A stretch of 64,000 bases of DNA from Halodesulfovibrio sp. (GTDB taxonomy: Bacteria > Desulfobacterota > Desulfovibrionia > Desulfovibrionales > Desulfovibrionaceae), in assembly GCF_025210605.1 (NCBI RefSeq), contig NZ_JAOARI010000027.1, forward strand, positions 62,001 through 126,000, given 5' to 3'. This document shows, piece after piece, positions 1 through 9,330 of the stretch (position 1 is its first letter; each line of letters starts with the position of its first letter). The position numbers and the translations under genes are program-made. Below the pieces are notes generated by a model, which saw only the letters and a list, made by a program, of their open reading frames with translations, was not told the DNA's origin and ran no database searches.

Positions 1-596
1 CCGAAGAGTCATTCGATAAAGCATTAAGCTACGCCCCGAACAACCCTGCTGCGTTGAACGGCAAGGCTCTTATTCTGCTCCGCAAAAAAGAGTATGAATC
101 AGCGCTTATTCTTCTCATTAAAGCAGCAAAAGAAGCGCCAGAAGACAAAGCGATCATTTTTAACAAAGCACTTTCCTTCGAAGCAACTGGCTTGCTTGAA
201 GATGCAGATAAAACTCTGACAAAAGTTCTGGAAAATGATCCTGAGGATGCAGAGGCACGCAACGCACGCGGTATTGTTCGCATGAAACGCAAAAAATACG
301 AACTTGCTCGCGATGACTTTACGTTTGCCATTGCTCTTTCTCCAACCACTGGCATTTTCTACTACAACAAAGCGATTCTGGAACAACGTTTGATGGAATA
401 CGAAAAAGCTGTAACAAACTACACTCGCTCCATTGCATACGATCCAGATAACCCAGCAGCATACGTAAACCGAGGAGAAAGCTACTTCCTTCTCGGCAAA
501 AAAGAAAAAGGCTGCAAAGATTTAGAAAAAGCCTGTGATGCAGGACTTTGCGAAAAGTTAGAAAGCTACCATACTGCTCGTCTCTGCATGGATTAA
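1..596 (+). CDS. TPR-repeat protein, 5' end outside the window
   Basis: The reading frame is open from base 3 to the stop at 594-596, so the gene begins before the window; the TTG at 54 is internal. The visible 197 residues form about five tetratricopeptide repeats of 34 residues, recognisable by the recurring helix-turn-helix pattern with A at position 8, A at position 20 and P at position 32 (for example blocks ending DPEDAEAR, SPTTGIFY and DPDNPAAY). TPR arrays are protein-protein interaction scaffolds; the partner cannot be told from this fragment. It ends in a Cys-containing tail (CKDLEKACDAGLCEKL) typical of the terminal helix of such proteins. A strong terminator follows at 684-731. 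Family assignment is firm; function is unknown. Confidence 0.85.
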   Translation, partial: EESFDKALSYAPNNPAALNGKALILLRKKEYESALILLIKAAKEAPEDKAIIFNKALSFEATGLLEDADKTLTKVLENDPEDAEARNARGIVRMKRKKYELARDDFTFAIALSPTTGIFYYNKAILEQRLMEYEKAVTNYTRSIAYDPDNPAAYVNRGESYFLLGKKEKGCKDLEKACDAGLCEKLESYHTARLCMD

Positions 597-919
597 TAGT
601 ACACCGTTGTTTTTAGAATTGCGTTACGCGCGTTCCGAAACAAATTGGGTACAAAAAAATCCTATTCATAACTAAGTTGTAATAAACCAAAAAAGCCTCC
701 TGTATTGTCACACAGGAGGCTTTCTTGGTTTATTCCTTCCATACTGCTGTCCGCGCAATCGAAAAATACGCATATTATATGCCTATACGTTTTATAAAAC
801 ATTTTATAAATATTAAATAGACAATCCTATTCAAATATCAATTGCATATTTCCTCTACTACATCATAAGACAACCTACGTTTAATTATTTTTTATTTTTC
901 AGAATTAGTCGGGGGTCTT
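597..919. other. Intergenic region with terminator and AT-rich promoter zone
   Basis: There is no credible ORF in these 323 bases. The first part holds the TPR-gene terminator (684-731). Bases 770-900 are strongly AT-rich with several TATAAA-like blocks and probably hold the promoter of the lipoprotein gene at 920; no single -35/-10 pair stands out. Confidence 0.6.
684..731 (+). terminator. Rho-independent terminator after the TPR gene
   Basis: The arms AAACCAAAAAAGCCTCCTGT and ACAGGAGGCTTTCTTGGTTT pair almost perfectly around the short loop ATTGTCAC. The core is a GC-rich AGCCTCCTGT stem flanked by A- and T-rich arms, so it can act on both strands. It lies about 90 bases after the TPR stop codon. 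Confidence 0.85.
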
Positions 920-3118
920 ATGAAAACTTTAACATACAAACTTAGCTTAGTACTGCTCTTATTCTCCATTTTAACGGGGTGCGGGGGTACTAAAGAAATA
1001 TCTCAAGAAACCACTACAAGTATCAAACAACCTACTACAATATCAGGGGCTGTTGTTGCAGCGCCAATTAACAACGCAACAGTCGAAGCCTACTGTAATG
1101 ACACATGGATACCTGTCGGTGTAACAGAGAATGGATACATTTCTTTCACTAAGTTAGATAAAATAACCACGTTCCCTGTATTACTCCGCGCCAATGCAAA
1201 CGGGCAGGGCGTAAATGCCAGAACAGGCTCTACCTTCAAAGCAGAACTGCGCGGGATAATGATGTCCCGCGAGGAAAAAGTATATTTAACACCAGTAACA
1301 ACCCTTGGGGCGTTTTTCTTTGAAGCAGGCGGGAGCACGACCAAAGCCGCTGAAAGTGCCAAAGCTAAAATCAAAAATTTAGTGCAGTACACACTCGGTT
1401 TTGCCGATGTTGATCCATATGCAAACCCTCTTGGTGATGCGTTATTTAAACATGAAGTTGTGCAGCAAGCTTTTATGGTGACATTGGGCATTAAAGAAGA
1501 AACCGACCATACCTCTATGGAGCAATTTACCACTGTCATTGCTAATGTCGCTGAAAACATGAAGCATGATACATTTCTCGGAGCTGCAAAAAAAGTAAAT
1601 ACCAAACTTGGTTCAACTGTCCGAGAATATATAAAACAGCAACAAGGAACTATCGTTCGACGCGCAGCAGCATTACTCTACGACCATACTCGCGATCCAA
1701 TTGACCAAGAAAAAGAGCAAGAAGAACTCGCTGACAGTATGAGTGCTATCATTGAAACGTTGCTGCTTGATGAGGAATCTTCCGAATCATTTATTTGCGA
1801 GAAAATTACTGACAAAAGCGATATTGGCATACCTCTACAGCCAGCAATGTATTCTCCTAAAAAAGCAAACCCTACTCCACTACGATTCCGAGTAGTTCTG
1901 TTAAGCAACAAAAACTCTGTTACAGAACTGACTAATAATGGAACCAAGAAACTGGTGTCACCCTTCAATGGCGGCTTTACCATAACGGAAGTCCCCGCAG
2001 TAGGCATTCTTAATGCAGGACAACCCCTTGCTGTTTTGGAGGAACAAAAGATATCAGCAGATAGCACTGAATATACGAATGATTCAGAGTTCAGTTTTTT
2101 CTTTGATTTCGCTTCTGCACCAATTGACTCCCAACATCATATAACGTTTGCAGCTGTAGACAACCCAACCATCACGTATACAATAACCTTCATTGTGAAA
2201 GGAGAAGGCGAGGTCATCATTGAGTCTGTCTCCAGCACTGGCTCTTCGAAGCTATTTGCATTTGATGAAGGTGATACGAAAACTATTCCGCAAGGGGCAG
2301 TTGCATCACTAACTGATGGACAAATTGCCGCACGCCTGACTCCAGCCTTCGGTTCACTCACACCTGAAAAAGTTTTTGATGCAGTCATGGTGCAATTCAC
2401 CGCTCCAGAAGGCTTCATTTTCCGTGGCGAAGAGCATCCTTCCAAAGATATTTTCATGTCAATTTTACCTTCTGCTGCAAACAACACATTCACTTTTGCC
2501 CTGCCAAGCCTGATCGATATTGTTGCGACACATTCAACAGCCGTTGGCAAAAAAAATATTGAAATCAAAGTGCTCGATAAAAAATCGCGAGAAGTGCTGG
2601 CGCAAACCAAAAGCGAAGTGTTCTTTGTTCCCCAAAGCAAGCTAGGGTGCATCGTAGAAGCAACCATCAGCAATCAATCAAAAGACACTTTCTATTTCGC
2701 TAAGTCCAATGCCAATGACGACAATACCCTTGATAGTTTTACGTTCAACTGCGAGCTTAAAACATGGTACGACCTCGCAGAGATTCCAAAAGAAAAACAG
2801 CCTGAAGATGCGCTCAGCGCCTTCCCAAACACTTGGAAATTACGCTTCGATAATGCCCCTACAGGGCAGAGCGGTTTCAAAGAAAATGACGGTAGTTATT
2901 CAGCAGAGGTAAATTTGCAGCCATATCTAACTTCAGGCGTGAATAACCCTGCCAAATTCGAAATTATGGACTACCGAGAGCAAGGTGGGCGTGACCATCG
3001 ACTGACCATTAAGCCCTACACATTTTCCAACACAATCCGACTTTATTATAAAATGGATGCAGAGTCCTCCGAAGAGCATATGGTGGATGGTACTTTTATT
3101 GTAAAACAAGAACCATAA
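920..3118 (+). CDS. Large secreted lipoprotein of unknown function
   Basis: The 732-residue protein starts with a clear lipoprotein signal peptide: basic N-terminus, hydrophobic run and lipobox L-T-G-C with the lipidated Cys at residue 21, followed by GGT. A purine-rich GGGGG ribosome-binding site precedes the ATG. Residues 40-110 (ISGAVVAAPINNATVEAYC and on) look like a carboxypeptidase-regulatory or Ig-like beta domain as seen at the start of many Desulfovibrio surface lipoproteins. The rest is predicted beta-rich with several probable Ig-like modules (about 400-460, 470-600 and 620-732) and no catalytic motif I recognise. It stands alone between the TPR gene and gspF on the same strand. 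A role on the cell surface or as a secretion cargo is possible but not shown. Confidence 0.75.
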   Translation: MKTLTYKLSLVLLLFSILTGCGGTKEISQETTTSIKQPTTISGAVVAAPINNATVEAYCNDTWIPVGVTENGYISFTKLDKITTFPVLLRANANGQGVNARTGSTFKAELRGIMMSREEKVYLTPVTTLGAFFFEAGGSTTKAAESAKAKIKNLVQYTLGFADVDPYANPLGDALFKHEVVQQAFMVTLGIKEETDHTSMEQFTTVIANVAENMKHDTFLGAAKKVNTKLGSTVREYIKQQQGTIVRRAAALLYDHTRDPIDQEKEQEELADSMSAIIETLLLDEESSESFICEKITDKSDIGIPLQPAMYSPKKANPTPLRFRVVLLSNKNSVTELTNNGTKKLVSPFNGGFTITEVPAVGILNAGQPLAVLEEQKISADSTEYTNDSEFSFFFDFASAPIDSQHHITFAAVDNPTITYTITFIVKGEGEVIIESVSSTGSSKLFAFDEGDTKTIPQGAVASLTDGQIAARLTPAFGSLTPEKVFDAVMVQFTAPEGFIFRGEEHPSKDIFMSILPSAANNTFTFALPSLIDIVATHSTAVGKKNIEIKVLDKKSREVLAQTKSEVFFVPQSKLGCIVEATISNQSKDTFYFAKSNANDDNTLDSFTFNCELKTWYDLAEIPKEKQPEDALSAFPNTWKLRFDNAPTGQSGFKENDGSYSAEVNLQPYLTSGVNNPAKFEIMDYREQGGRDHRLTIKPYTFSNTIRLYYKMDAESSEEHMVDGTFIVKQEP

Positions 3119-3263
3119 CCTGATTTAAGTGCTCTATAGCTTGCTTCACCTTTTTACTTATTGCTAAAAACGTACTATATACTCGCTACACTACACACAG
3201 GTGCAGCTTGCCTTTACTAGGCGGCACTGCATATTCCGCTTACACGTTAAGGGTTTTATATAT

Positions 3264-4511
3264 ATGTCATCATACAGGTACAAAGCAGTCGATAAAGCCG
3301 GTAAGAATACTAAGGGCGTCATTGACGCGGACAATGCCACTCAAGCAGCAAAACTGCTGCGGGATAAGGGTATGTACCCGCTCAACGTCGAAGCCCTTGG
3401 CTCTAGCCCTACATCAAAAAGCAAAGAAAAAAAGTCCAAGTTCTCAATTGATTTTTCTTCGCTATTCCAGCAGCGCATTCCTAAGAGTACTGTTGCCAGC
3501 ACCATTCGGCAGCTTTCAACGTTATTGAATGCGGGGCTTGAACTTGATGAATCGTTGAGCACAATGATCGATCAGGGAGGCAAATCCCCGATGCGAAGCG
3601 TGCTGTCACAAATTCGTGACCGCATCCGCGAAGGCTCTGACCTTGCTGCTGCTTTTGCTGAATACCCACATGTATTCAACCCGACATTCATCACGATGAT
3701 TAAAGCTGCTGAATCATCCGGTACACTTGGCATTGTTATGGAGCGCCTTGCAGAGCACGCAGAACAACAGCTTGCACTTACACGTAAGGTTCAGGGAACG
3801 CTTGCATACCCTATTCTTATGTTTATTGTGGGCATTGCAGTTGTAGTATTCCTCCTTGCGTTTGTTATCCCGAAAGTTACTCAGATCTTTATTGATCTGG
3901 ATAGAGCTTTGCCAACTCCAACCCAGCTGCTACTGAATGTTAGTGCCGCATTACGATACAACTGGATGTACATTGTCGGTGGAATCACCATCTTTATGAT
4001 TTCCATCAAGCAATTCATTAAGACACCACGCGGTAAAATAATGCATCATACACATATCCTGCGTGTGCCTATTCTCGGCTCGTTGCTGCAAATGCTGGTT
4101 ATTGCACGAGTATGCCGTACACTGGGCATGCTGCTTAAGAACGGGGTATCATTAGTAAAAGCGCTCGATATTGTAAAAAACGTTGCGGGTAATGTTGTAC
4201 TGGAAAAAAACATTTCTGACATGAACAAAGGCGTGCAGGAAGGGAAAAGCTTGGCAGAGTTCATGCGCAACTCACCAATCTTTCCAACTTCTGCGGTGCA
4301 GATGGTTGCAGCAGGTGAAAAAAGTGGGCAGCTCTCCCGTATGCTACTTGTAGTTGCTGACGACTGCGACAACCAAGTAAACGCCAAGTTACAAATTATT
4401 ACCTCCTTAATGGAACCTGTCATGATTCTGTTACTGGGTGGCATGGTTGGCTTTGTAGTTATGGCAATCATTCTCCCTATCTTCGAAATGAGTAGCCTCG
4501 TAGGCGGCTAA
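3264..4511 (+). CDS. gspF: Type II secretion inner-membrane platform protein GspF
   Basis: GspF/PilC family platform protein that connects the cytoplasmic ATPase GspE to the pseudopilus. The 415 residues match the family length. The N-terminus SYRYKAVDKAGKNTKGVIDA is the typical GspF start, so the ATG at 3264, 21 codons inside the longest ORF, is chosen. Two repeated cytoplasmic T2SSF helical domains (about 85-210 and 290-410) alternate with three membrane segments near residues 180-205, 230-250 and 385-410. The hallmark LSTLLNAGLELDESL and repeat LGMLLKNGVSLVKALD are present. It is transcribed away from the other gsp genes and followed by a terminator, so it forms its own unit. Confidence 0.93.
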   Translation: MSSYRYKAVDKAGKNTKGVIDADNATQAAKLLRDKGMYPLNVEALGSSPTSKSKEKKSKFSIDFSSLFQQRIPKSTVASTIRQLSTLLNAGLELDESLSTMIDQGGKSPMRSVLSQIRDRIREGSDLAAAFAEYPHVFNPTFITMIKAAESSGTLGIVMERLAEHAEQQLALTRKVQGTLAYPILMFIVGIAVVVFLLAFVIPKVTQIFIDLDRALPTPTQLLLNVSAALRYNWMYIVGGITIFMISIKQFIKTPRGKIMHHTHILRVPILGSLLQMLVIARVCRTLGMLLKNGVSLVKALDIVKNVAGNVVLEKNISDMNKGVQEGKSLAEFMRNSPIFPTSAVQMVAAGEKSGQLSRMLLVVADDCDNQVNAKLQIITSLMEPVMILLLGGMVGFVVMAIILPIFEMSSLVGG

Positions 4512-4543
4512 TTCTTTTTCCTTTGTCCCGTCCTTAAACAAGT

Positions 4544-4577
4544 AAAGGGTGGAACCGTATGGTTCCACCCTTTTTTT
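4544..4577 (+). terminator. Terminator after gspF
   Basis: AAAGGGTGGAACC and GGTTCCACCC form a stem with the short loop GTAT, followed by a run of seven T. It lies about 35 bases after the gspF stop. Confidence 0.9.
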
Positions 4578-4618
4578 ATCTAACTGTAATCTAGCGTTAC
4601 CACAAAAGAACATACATA

Positions 4619-4653
4619 AAAAAAGCAGGACATCCGTAGATGTCCTGCTGCTT
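4619..4653 (-). terminator. Terminator after gspN (minus strand)
   Basis: AGCAGGACATC and GATGTCCTGCT pair around CGTA. On the minus strand the stem is followed by a T run (A run at 4617-4623 on the plus strand), placing it downstream of gspN and closing the gspC-D-E-N unit. Confidence 0.85.
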
Positions 4654-4719
4654 ATTCTTTTACGTTGTTGTCGTAAACCTTGCTTACTGACTACTGAAAG
4701 CTACCTAACTTTCTACAAC

Positions 4720-5655
4720 TTATTTCATGATAATTGTAGGTGCTGCAATACGTCCATTAATAGACACTGTAATGTCTTCGCCAGCTTCGAGCCGTTTTAC
4801 AGCATTAGGATCAAGCAACTCAACAACTAAATCTTTCGGTGGAATAAATAGATTACTTTTAAATGAAACCTTTGAATCCACAATGTTGTTCATATTTACT
4901 TTCATAGAGCCTTTGACGTTTCCACGCAGAGTTTTATCCCGCACGCTAAAATCGTCTACAGTAAGGGACGAACCATCAAAGGAAGCAGAAGCAGTGACTA
5001 CCATATTTTCAAAATTTTCTTTCTGAATAACTGGCACAGGGTTTCTAAAATGAAGTCCGCTTCCAGCTAGAGTAAGCTTACCTTCACCTTTAGTAATGTC
5101 CTGAGTAGAACCTGAGTATGCAAGGTGCACCGTTCCAGTACCCTTCATATCCGGGTCCATGGCCTTCAAATATGGAATTTGCCCAAACGACTGATTTTTA
5201 ATTTCTAACACGGCGCTGACAGTGGAAATATCAAAAAATGAACCTGTCATTCCGTGAGCTTTAATCTTTCCGCCATATCCAGTTGCAGAAAAATTAGCGC
5301 CAAGCTTTCCGCTCAGAAGACTCCCATAATCAAGCGTGATGATTACGTCTTTCAACTCAGCCAAAGCATTACGAGATCTCTTCTTAGCAAAGTAAACCGA
5401 ATCGATTTCAAGACGCGGTGGGAAAAATGAAAGATCAATCTTTCCTGGCTGAATATTAACGGCAGGTACAGAGGTAATTGCTTTGCGCAGCATAGGAGCA
5501 GCATCCTGCTCTGCCATACGCAACCCAAGGAACGCGCTGAACATTATGCCGCCGAAAAGCAAGTATACAAAAACTTTCACTGCAAGCCCTTTGGAAAAAC
5601 CAAAGGAAATTGAAGGTAAAGAAACTTTATTTCTAAATGAAGCAAGCAAAGACAT
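4720..5655 (-). CDS. gspN: Type II secretion system protein GspN
   Basis: Three hundred and eleven residues with one membrane segment near residues 27-50 (VFVYLLFGGIMFSAFLGLRM) and a large periplasmic beta-rich AsmA-like region. Repeated LDYGSLLSGKLGANFSA and GSSLTVDDFSVRDKTLRG type strands are seen. This is the GspN form found in Desulfovibrio and spirochaetes, longer than the classical enterobacterial GspN. Known GspN proteins are accessory inner-membrane components. It is the last gene of the minus-strand unit, 16 bases after gspE, and is followed by a terminator. Assignment rests on fold pattern and context; the exact role is not established. Confidence 0.8.
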   Translation of the reverse strand: MSLLASFRNKVSLPSISFGFSKGLAVKVFVYLLFGGIMFSAFLGLRMAEQDAAPMLRKAITSVPAVNIQPGKIDLSFFPPRLEIDSVYFAKKRSRNALAELKDVIITLDYGSLLSGKLGANFSATGYGGKIKAHGMTGSFFDISTVSAVLEIKNQSFGQIPYLKAMDPDMKGTGTVHLAYSGSTQDITKGEGKLTLAGSGLHFRNPVPVIQKENFENMVVTASASFDGSSLTVDDFSVRDKTLRGNVKGSMKVNMNNIVDSKVSFKSNLFIPPKDLVVELLDPNAVKRLEAGEDITVSINGRIAAPTIIMK

Positions 5656-5671
5656 AGTACCTTTTTTGCCG

Positions 5672-7363
5672 TTATAAATTAGATACGCGCATAATTTCAG
5701 TTACTGAAGTAAGCCCCTGAAGAACTTTGGCGCAACCGTCTGCCCGCAGTGTTCGCATACCATCTGACACAGCCTGACGGCGAATTTCACCCGAATCAGA
5801 GTTAGCCATGACCTGCCGTTTAACGGGATCAGTAACCTGCATAATTTCGTAAACAGCCTGTCGCCCTTTGTAGCCGGTGTCCATACATTCAGGACAACCA
5901 ACAGCCTGCCAAATCGGCTTACCGACCATGACATCTGCCATTGAACCACATTCAGCCACAATTTCCGGCGTTGCAGTAATCTCCCGCTTACAGTGAGGAC
6001 ACAAAACACGTACAAGACGCTGGGCAACCACCACGCGCAAAACAGACGAGAGGAGAAACGGCTCAACGCCCATATCGATAAGACGCGTCACAGCACTCGG
6101 GGCATCGTTTGTATGCAATGTAGAAAGAACCAAGTGACCAGTAAGCGCCGACTGAATCGCAATTTCAGCGGTTTCTTTATCACGAATCTCACCGATAAGA
6201 ATTACATCAGGGTCCTGTCGAACAATAGAACGCAGCCCTTCTGCAAAGGTAAGCCCAGTTTTTGGGTTTACCTGAATCTGACCAATTCCTTCCAGCTGGT
6301 ATTCAACTGGATCTTCAATGGTCATAATATTTTTATCAGGGGAGTTGATATCACTCAGAGCAGCATACAAGGTAGTAGTTTTACCACTACCAGTAGGACC
6401 AGTAACCAGAATGATGCCATGAGGAATGCGAGTCATACGACTGAGCATATCCAAGTCATCACCCTGCAATCCAAGCTCTTTCATACTGAGAATACGTGAA
6501 CTTTTTTCCAAAAGACGCATTACAACACGTTCACCGTAGGACGTTGGCAAGGTAGATACACGCAAATCAACCTGACGACCACCAAGGGTGAGCGCAATAC
6601 GCCCATCCTGCGGTAAACGTTTTTCTGCAATGTTCAGCTTTGCCATAACCTTAATACGAGAAACGATGGCAGCATGGAATTTCTTTGTGAATGTGTGCTT
6701 GTTATACAGCACACCATCAAGGCGGAATCGCACGCGTAGCGTATCTTTGAACGGCTCAATATGCACATCACTTGCACCGGCACGGACAGCCTGTGTCAGA
6801 ACCATATTTACAAGCTTGATAAATGGCGCATCGCTTGAGTCGTCAAGCAAGTCGTTAATCTTGTCGTCATCTAGGCTTTCAAAATTAAAGTCTTCTACAC
6901 CTTCAAGAACATCTGTAACGTCTGCATCTTCCTGAGAATCACCAAATGCTCTGTCGATAAGCAGGGTAACAGTTTGCTCAGTCAAAAGAATCGCCTGAGT
7001 GACAGGAACATCAAAGAAAATAGAAAAGTCGTTCATCACAGCGTGTGACGACGGTGATGTCATGCCGACAAAGACTTCACCGTCTTCGTCTTTCAACGGT
7101 ACAGCCAAATGCTTTTTCAAATATGAAATAGAGAACTGACAAATAAGTTCTGTATCAACATATTCTTCTGGCACTTCCTCAAGAAAGTCCATGCCGTAAA
7201 ATGCTGCCTGAACCTGCCGGAAACTCAATTCATCGAGCATGTCCCCGCTAAGCAACACTTCTTCTATGGTTTGCCCATGTTCAGCAGCACTTGCTTTGGC
7301 TTGCTCCATGCTTTCAACAGAGAGCAACCCGTTGTTCACTAACGTTTGTTCAAGAGTTAACAT
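5672..7363 (-). CDS. gspE: Type II secretion ATPase GspE
   Basis: Cytoplasmic hexameric ATPase that powers pseudopilus assembly. The 563 residues hold the N-terminal GspE domain (about 1-150), the N2 domain (about 175-300) and the RecA-like C-terminal domain. Seen motifs: Walker A GPTGSGKTT at 322-330, Asp box with MTIEDPVEY near 347-355, Walker B DPDVILIGEIRD at 384-395, and His box TGHLVLSTLHTND at 408-420. The tetracysteine zinc motif characteristic of GspE has CPHC at 455-458 and CPEC at 490-493. It sits 6 bases after gspD and just ahead of gspN. All catalytic residues are present, so it should be active. Confidence 0.96.
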   Translation of the reverse strand: MLTLEQTLVNNGLLSVESMEQAKASAAEHGQTIEEVLLSGDMLDELSFRQVQAAFYGMDFLEEVPEEYVDTELICQFSISYLKKHLAVPLKDEDGEVFVGMTSPSSHAVMNDFSIFFDVPVTQAILLTEQTVTLLIDRAFGDSQEDADVTDVLEGVEDFNFESLDDDKINDLLDDSSDAPFIKLVNMVLTQAVRAGASDVHIEPFKDTLRVRFRLDGVLYNKHTFTKKFHAAIVSRIKVMAKLNIAEKRLPQDGRIALTLGGRQVDLRVSTLPTSYGERVVMRLLEKSSRILSMKELGLQGDDLDMLSRMTRIPHGIILVTGPTGSGKTTTLYAALSDINSPDKNIMTIEDPVEYQLEGIGQIQVNPKTGLTFAEGLRSIVRQDPDVILIGEIRDKETAEIAIQSALTGHLVLSTLHTNDAPSAVTRLIDMGVEPFLLSSVLRVVVAQRLVRVLCPHCKREITATPEIVAECGSMADVMVGKPIWQAVGCPECMDTGYKGRQAVYEIMQVTDPVKRQVMANSDSGEIRRQAVSDGMRTLRADGCAKVLQGLTSVTEIMRVSNL

Positions 7364-7369
7364 GACGTC

Positions 7370-9328
7370 CTACTGAATAATAATGGGTTCCATTAAGCGT
7401 GGCTGACTCATTACAGGCACACCCTGACCGGACTCACCAGTACGCTGTGAGAAATACTTTCTTCTTTTTTCACGAGTCAAACGTTCGTTTTCTTCAACGG
7501 TATTAATGATACGTGCAGAAATGAAAATGTATAAGTTTGTTTTAGCGCTGGTTTTTTTCTTCTGTTTAAAGAGCCATCCCAGAATAGGAACATCACCAAG
7601 CAGAGGAGTTTGGGAAACGCTGTTAGTGTCATCACTACTGAGCAAGCCAGCAATAACAGCAGTTTTACCATCAACCATGCGGATTGTAGTTGTAACCTGA
7701 CGCTTACGAGTTGTTGGTGCAACAAGCTGCTGCCCCTTACCAACGTTCAACAGGGAGTTAACAACGCGGCTTACTTCCTGATTAACATTAAGAAGCAAGG
7801 TTTTGTTCGGTCCGATTCTTGGAGTAATTTTCAGTTTCACACCAACGTCTTTGTAATCAACGCTCTGTGTGCTGATGTCATAATCGTTCTTAACAACGGA
7901 CTGTTTTACAAACGGGATGTTATCAACAATATCAACGTTTGCTTCTTCGTTGTTCAATGTAAGCAGCTGCGGTGTTGAAAGAATGGTAAATTCGTTGTTA
8001 CCCTTAACCGCATTCAAAATTGACTGAATACTGAAAGACGTACCACCAATGCTGAACGCATCAGTAATAACAGCACCAATGGATGAACCGGAAGGGAAGC
8101 CTACAAAGCCGGAACCACTTTGAATTGGCAATGAGAGGCTACTGCCTCCATGGTTAGTACCACCAATTAAGCGAGTGTCACCGCCGCCAAGTGCGCCACC
8201 CCAGTTTACACCGAAGTTAAAGTTGGAATCGCTTGAAGCTTCCATTATAGCAGCTTCGATAAACACCTGACTACGAGGTTTATCGAGCTTTTTAATAACG
8301 CCTACAAGAATATCAAAATCGTCTGGACGAGCGGTAATTACGAGACTGTTTGTTGCTTTGTCAGCAACAATTTTTACTTCGCGGGAAAGGATTTTTTGAT
8401 CCTTACTTTTCCCCTGACGCTCAACCAGTGTGTTTACAACTTTAGCTACGTCTTCTGCTTTGGCGTTTTCAAGAGCCAACGTATGGATATCACCCTTTCC
8501 TTTCGGAGTTTGAATATCCATGGTTTTAACCAGCTTTTCAATAATGAGCATTGTTTCAGCATCAGCAAGAGCAAGTACCGCGTTTGTACGCTCATCTGCC
8601 TGGACAATAGCTATAGATTTTTTCCCAAGCTTGATTTGCTCTTTAACCTGCGCTGCCAAAATTTTTGTCAGGCTGGCTGTTACGCTTTTTGAATCGCCAT
8701 ATTGCAAACCAAAGTTTCGCATTTGCGGTTCAAATTGTGCTTTATCAACAGTTTGAACAACTTTAAGAGCCTGTTGAATGGCATGGTACGGTGCTGTAAC
8801 AATAAGAGAATTGCTTGGTGCGTACACCATAACAACACCGTTGGAGCCCATCATTTTGGGCAAAATTTTTGAAAGCTCAATGGCACTGGAATGCTTGAGC
8901 GGAATAATCTGTGTGACTAACTCGTCACCCTCAGGTCTTTCAAAACCTAACGCATTAGGGGAAGTAAGAGTTTTGAGAGCTTCTGTTTTGCCAAGTGCCA
9001 TAGGCAAAATTTTGTATGCACGCCCGCTTGGCACAATCGCAAAATTGTTTACCTTAAGAACTGATTCAAACACTCGGTAGGCTTCATTAACACTCACCTT
9101 GGTAGGAGAATAGATGGTAACTCTGCCACCGACACGGTTGTCGACAATAAAGTTTTTGCCCGTAAGTTCACTAATGAACTTAATCAACACATGAATGTCT
9201 ACTTTTTTGAAATCCATACTAATGTATCGACCTTCAGCAGCAACACTCACACCCATATTTCCGAAGGAAAGCAGGCAGGCAACCAGGACTACACTAAGAC
9301 AACGTACTATTTTTTTTGCTATCATCAT
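7370..9328 (-). CDS. gspD: Type II secretion outer-membrane secretin GspD
   Basis: Outer-membrane channel of the type II system. The 652-residue protein has an N-terminal signal peptide (cleavage likely after SVAA near residue 31) and then the N0 domain (ISMDFKKVDIHVLIKFISEL). The repeated N1-N3 KH-like domains run to about residue 350, with motifs such as IIPLKHSSAIELSKILP and TLALENAKAEDVAKVVNTL. The secretin homology domain spans about 370-620, with a Gly/Ser-rich insert near 400-440 and the conserved GVKLKITPRIG and GLLSSDDTNSVSQTPLLGDVP. A short S-domain-like tail (LTREKRRKYFSQR) follows. GspC starts directly upstream and gspE follows 6 bases later. Confidence 0.95.
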   Translation of the reverse strand: MMIAKKIVRCLSVVLVACLLSFGNMGVSVAAEGRYISMDFKKVDIHVLIKFISELTGKNFIVDNRVGGRVTIYSPTKVSVNEAYRVFESVLKVNNFAIVPSGRAYKILPMALGKTEALKTLTSPNALGFERPEGDELVTQIIPLKHSSAIELSKILPKMMGSNGVVMVYAPSNSLIVTAPYHAIQQALKVVQTVDKAQFEPQMRNFGLQYGDSKSVTASLTKILAAQVKEQIKLGKKSIAIVQADERTNAVLALADAETMLIIEKLVKTMDIQTPKGKGDIHTLALENAKAEDVAKVVNTLVERQGKSKDQKILSREVKIVADKATNSLVITARPDDFDILVGVIKKLDKPRSQVFIEAAIMEASSDSNFNFGVNWGGALGGGDTRLIGGTNHGGSSLSLPIQSGSGFVGFPSGSSIGAVITDAFSIGGTSFSIQSILNAVKGNNEFTILSTPQLLTLNNEEANVDIVDNIPFVKQSVVKNDYDISTQSVDYKDVGVKLKITPRIGPNKTLLLNVNQEVSRVVNSLLNVGKGQQLVAPTTRKRQVTTTIRMVDGKTAVIAGLLSSDDTNSVSQTPLLGDVPILGWLFKQKKKTSAKTNLYIFISARIINTVEENERLTREKRRKYFSQRTGESGQGVPVMSQPRLMEPIIIQ

Positions 9329-9330
9329 TC

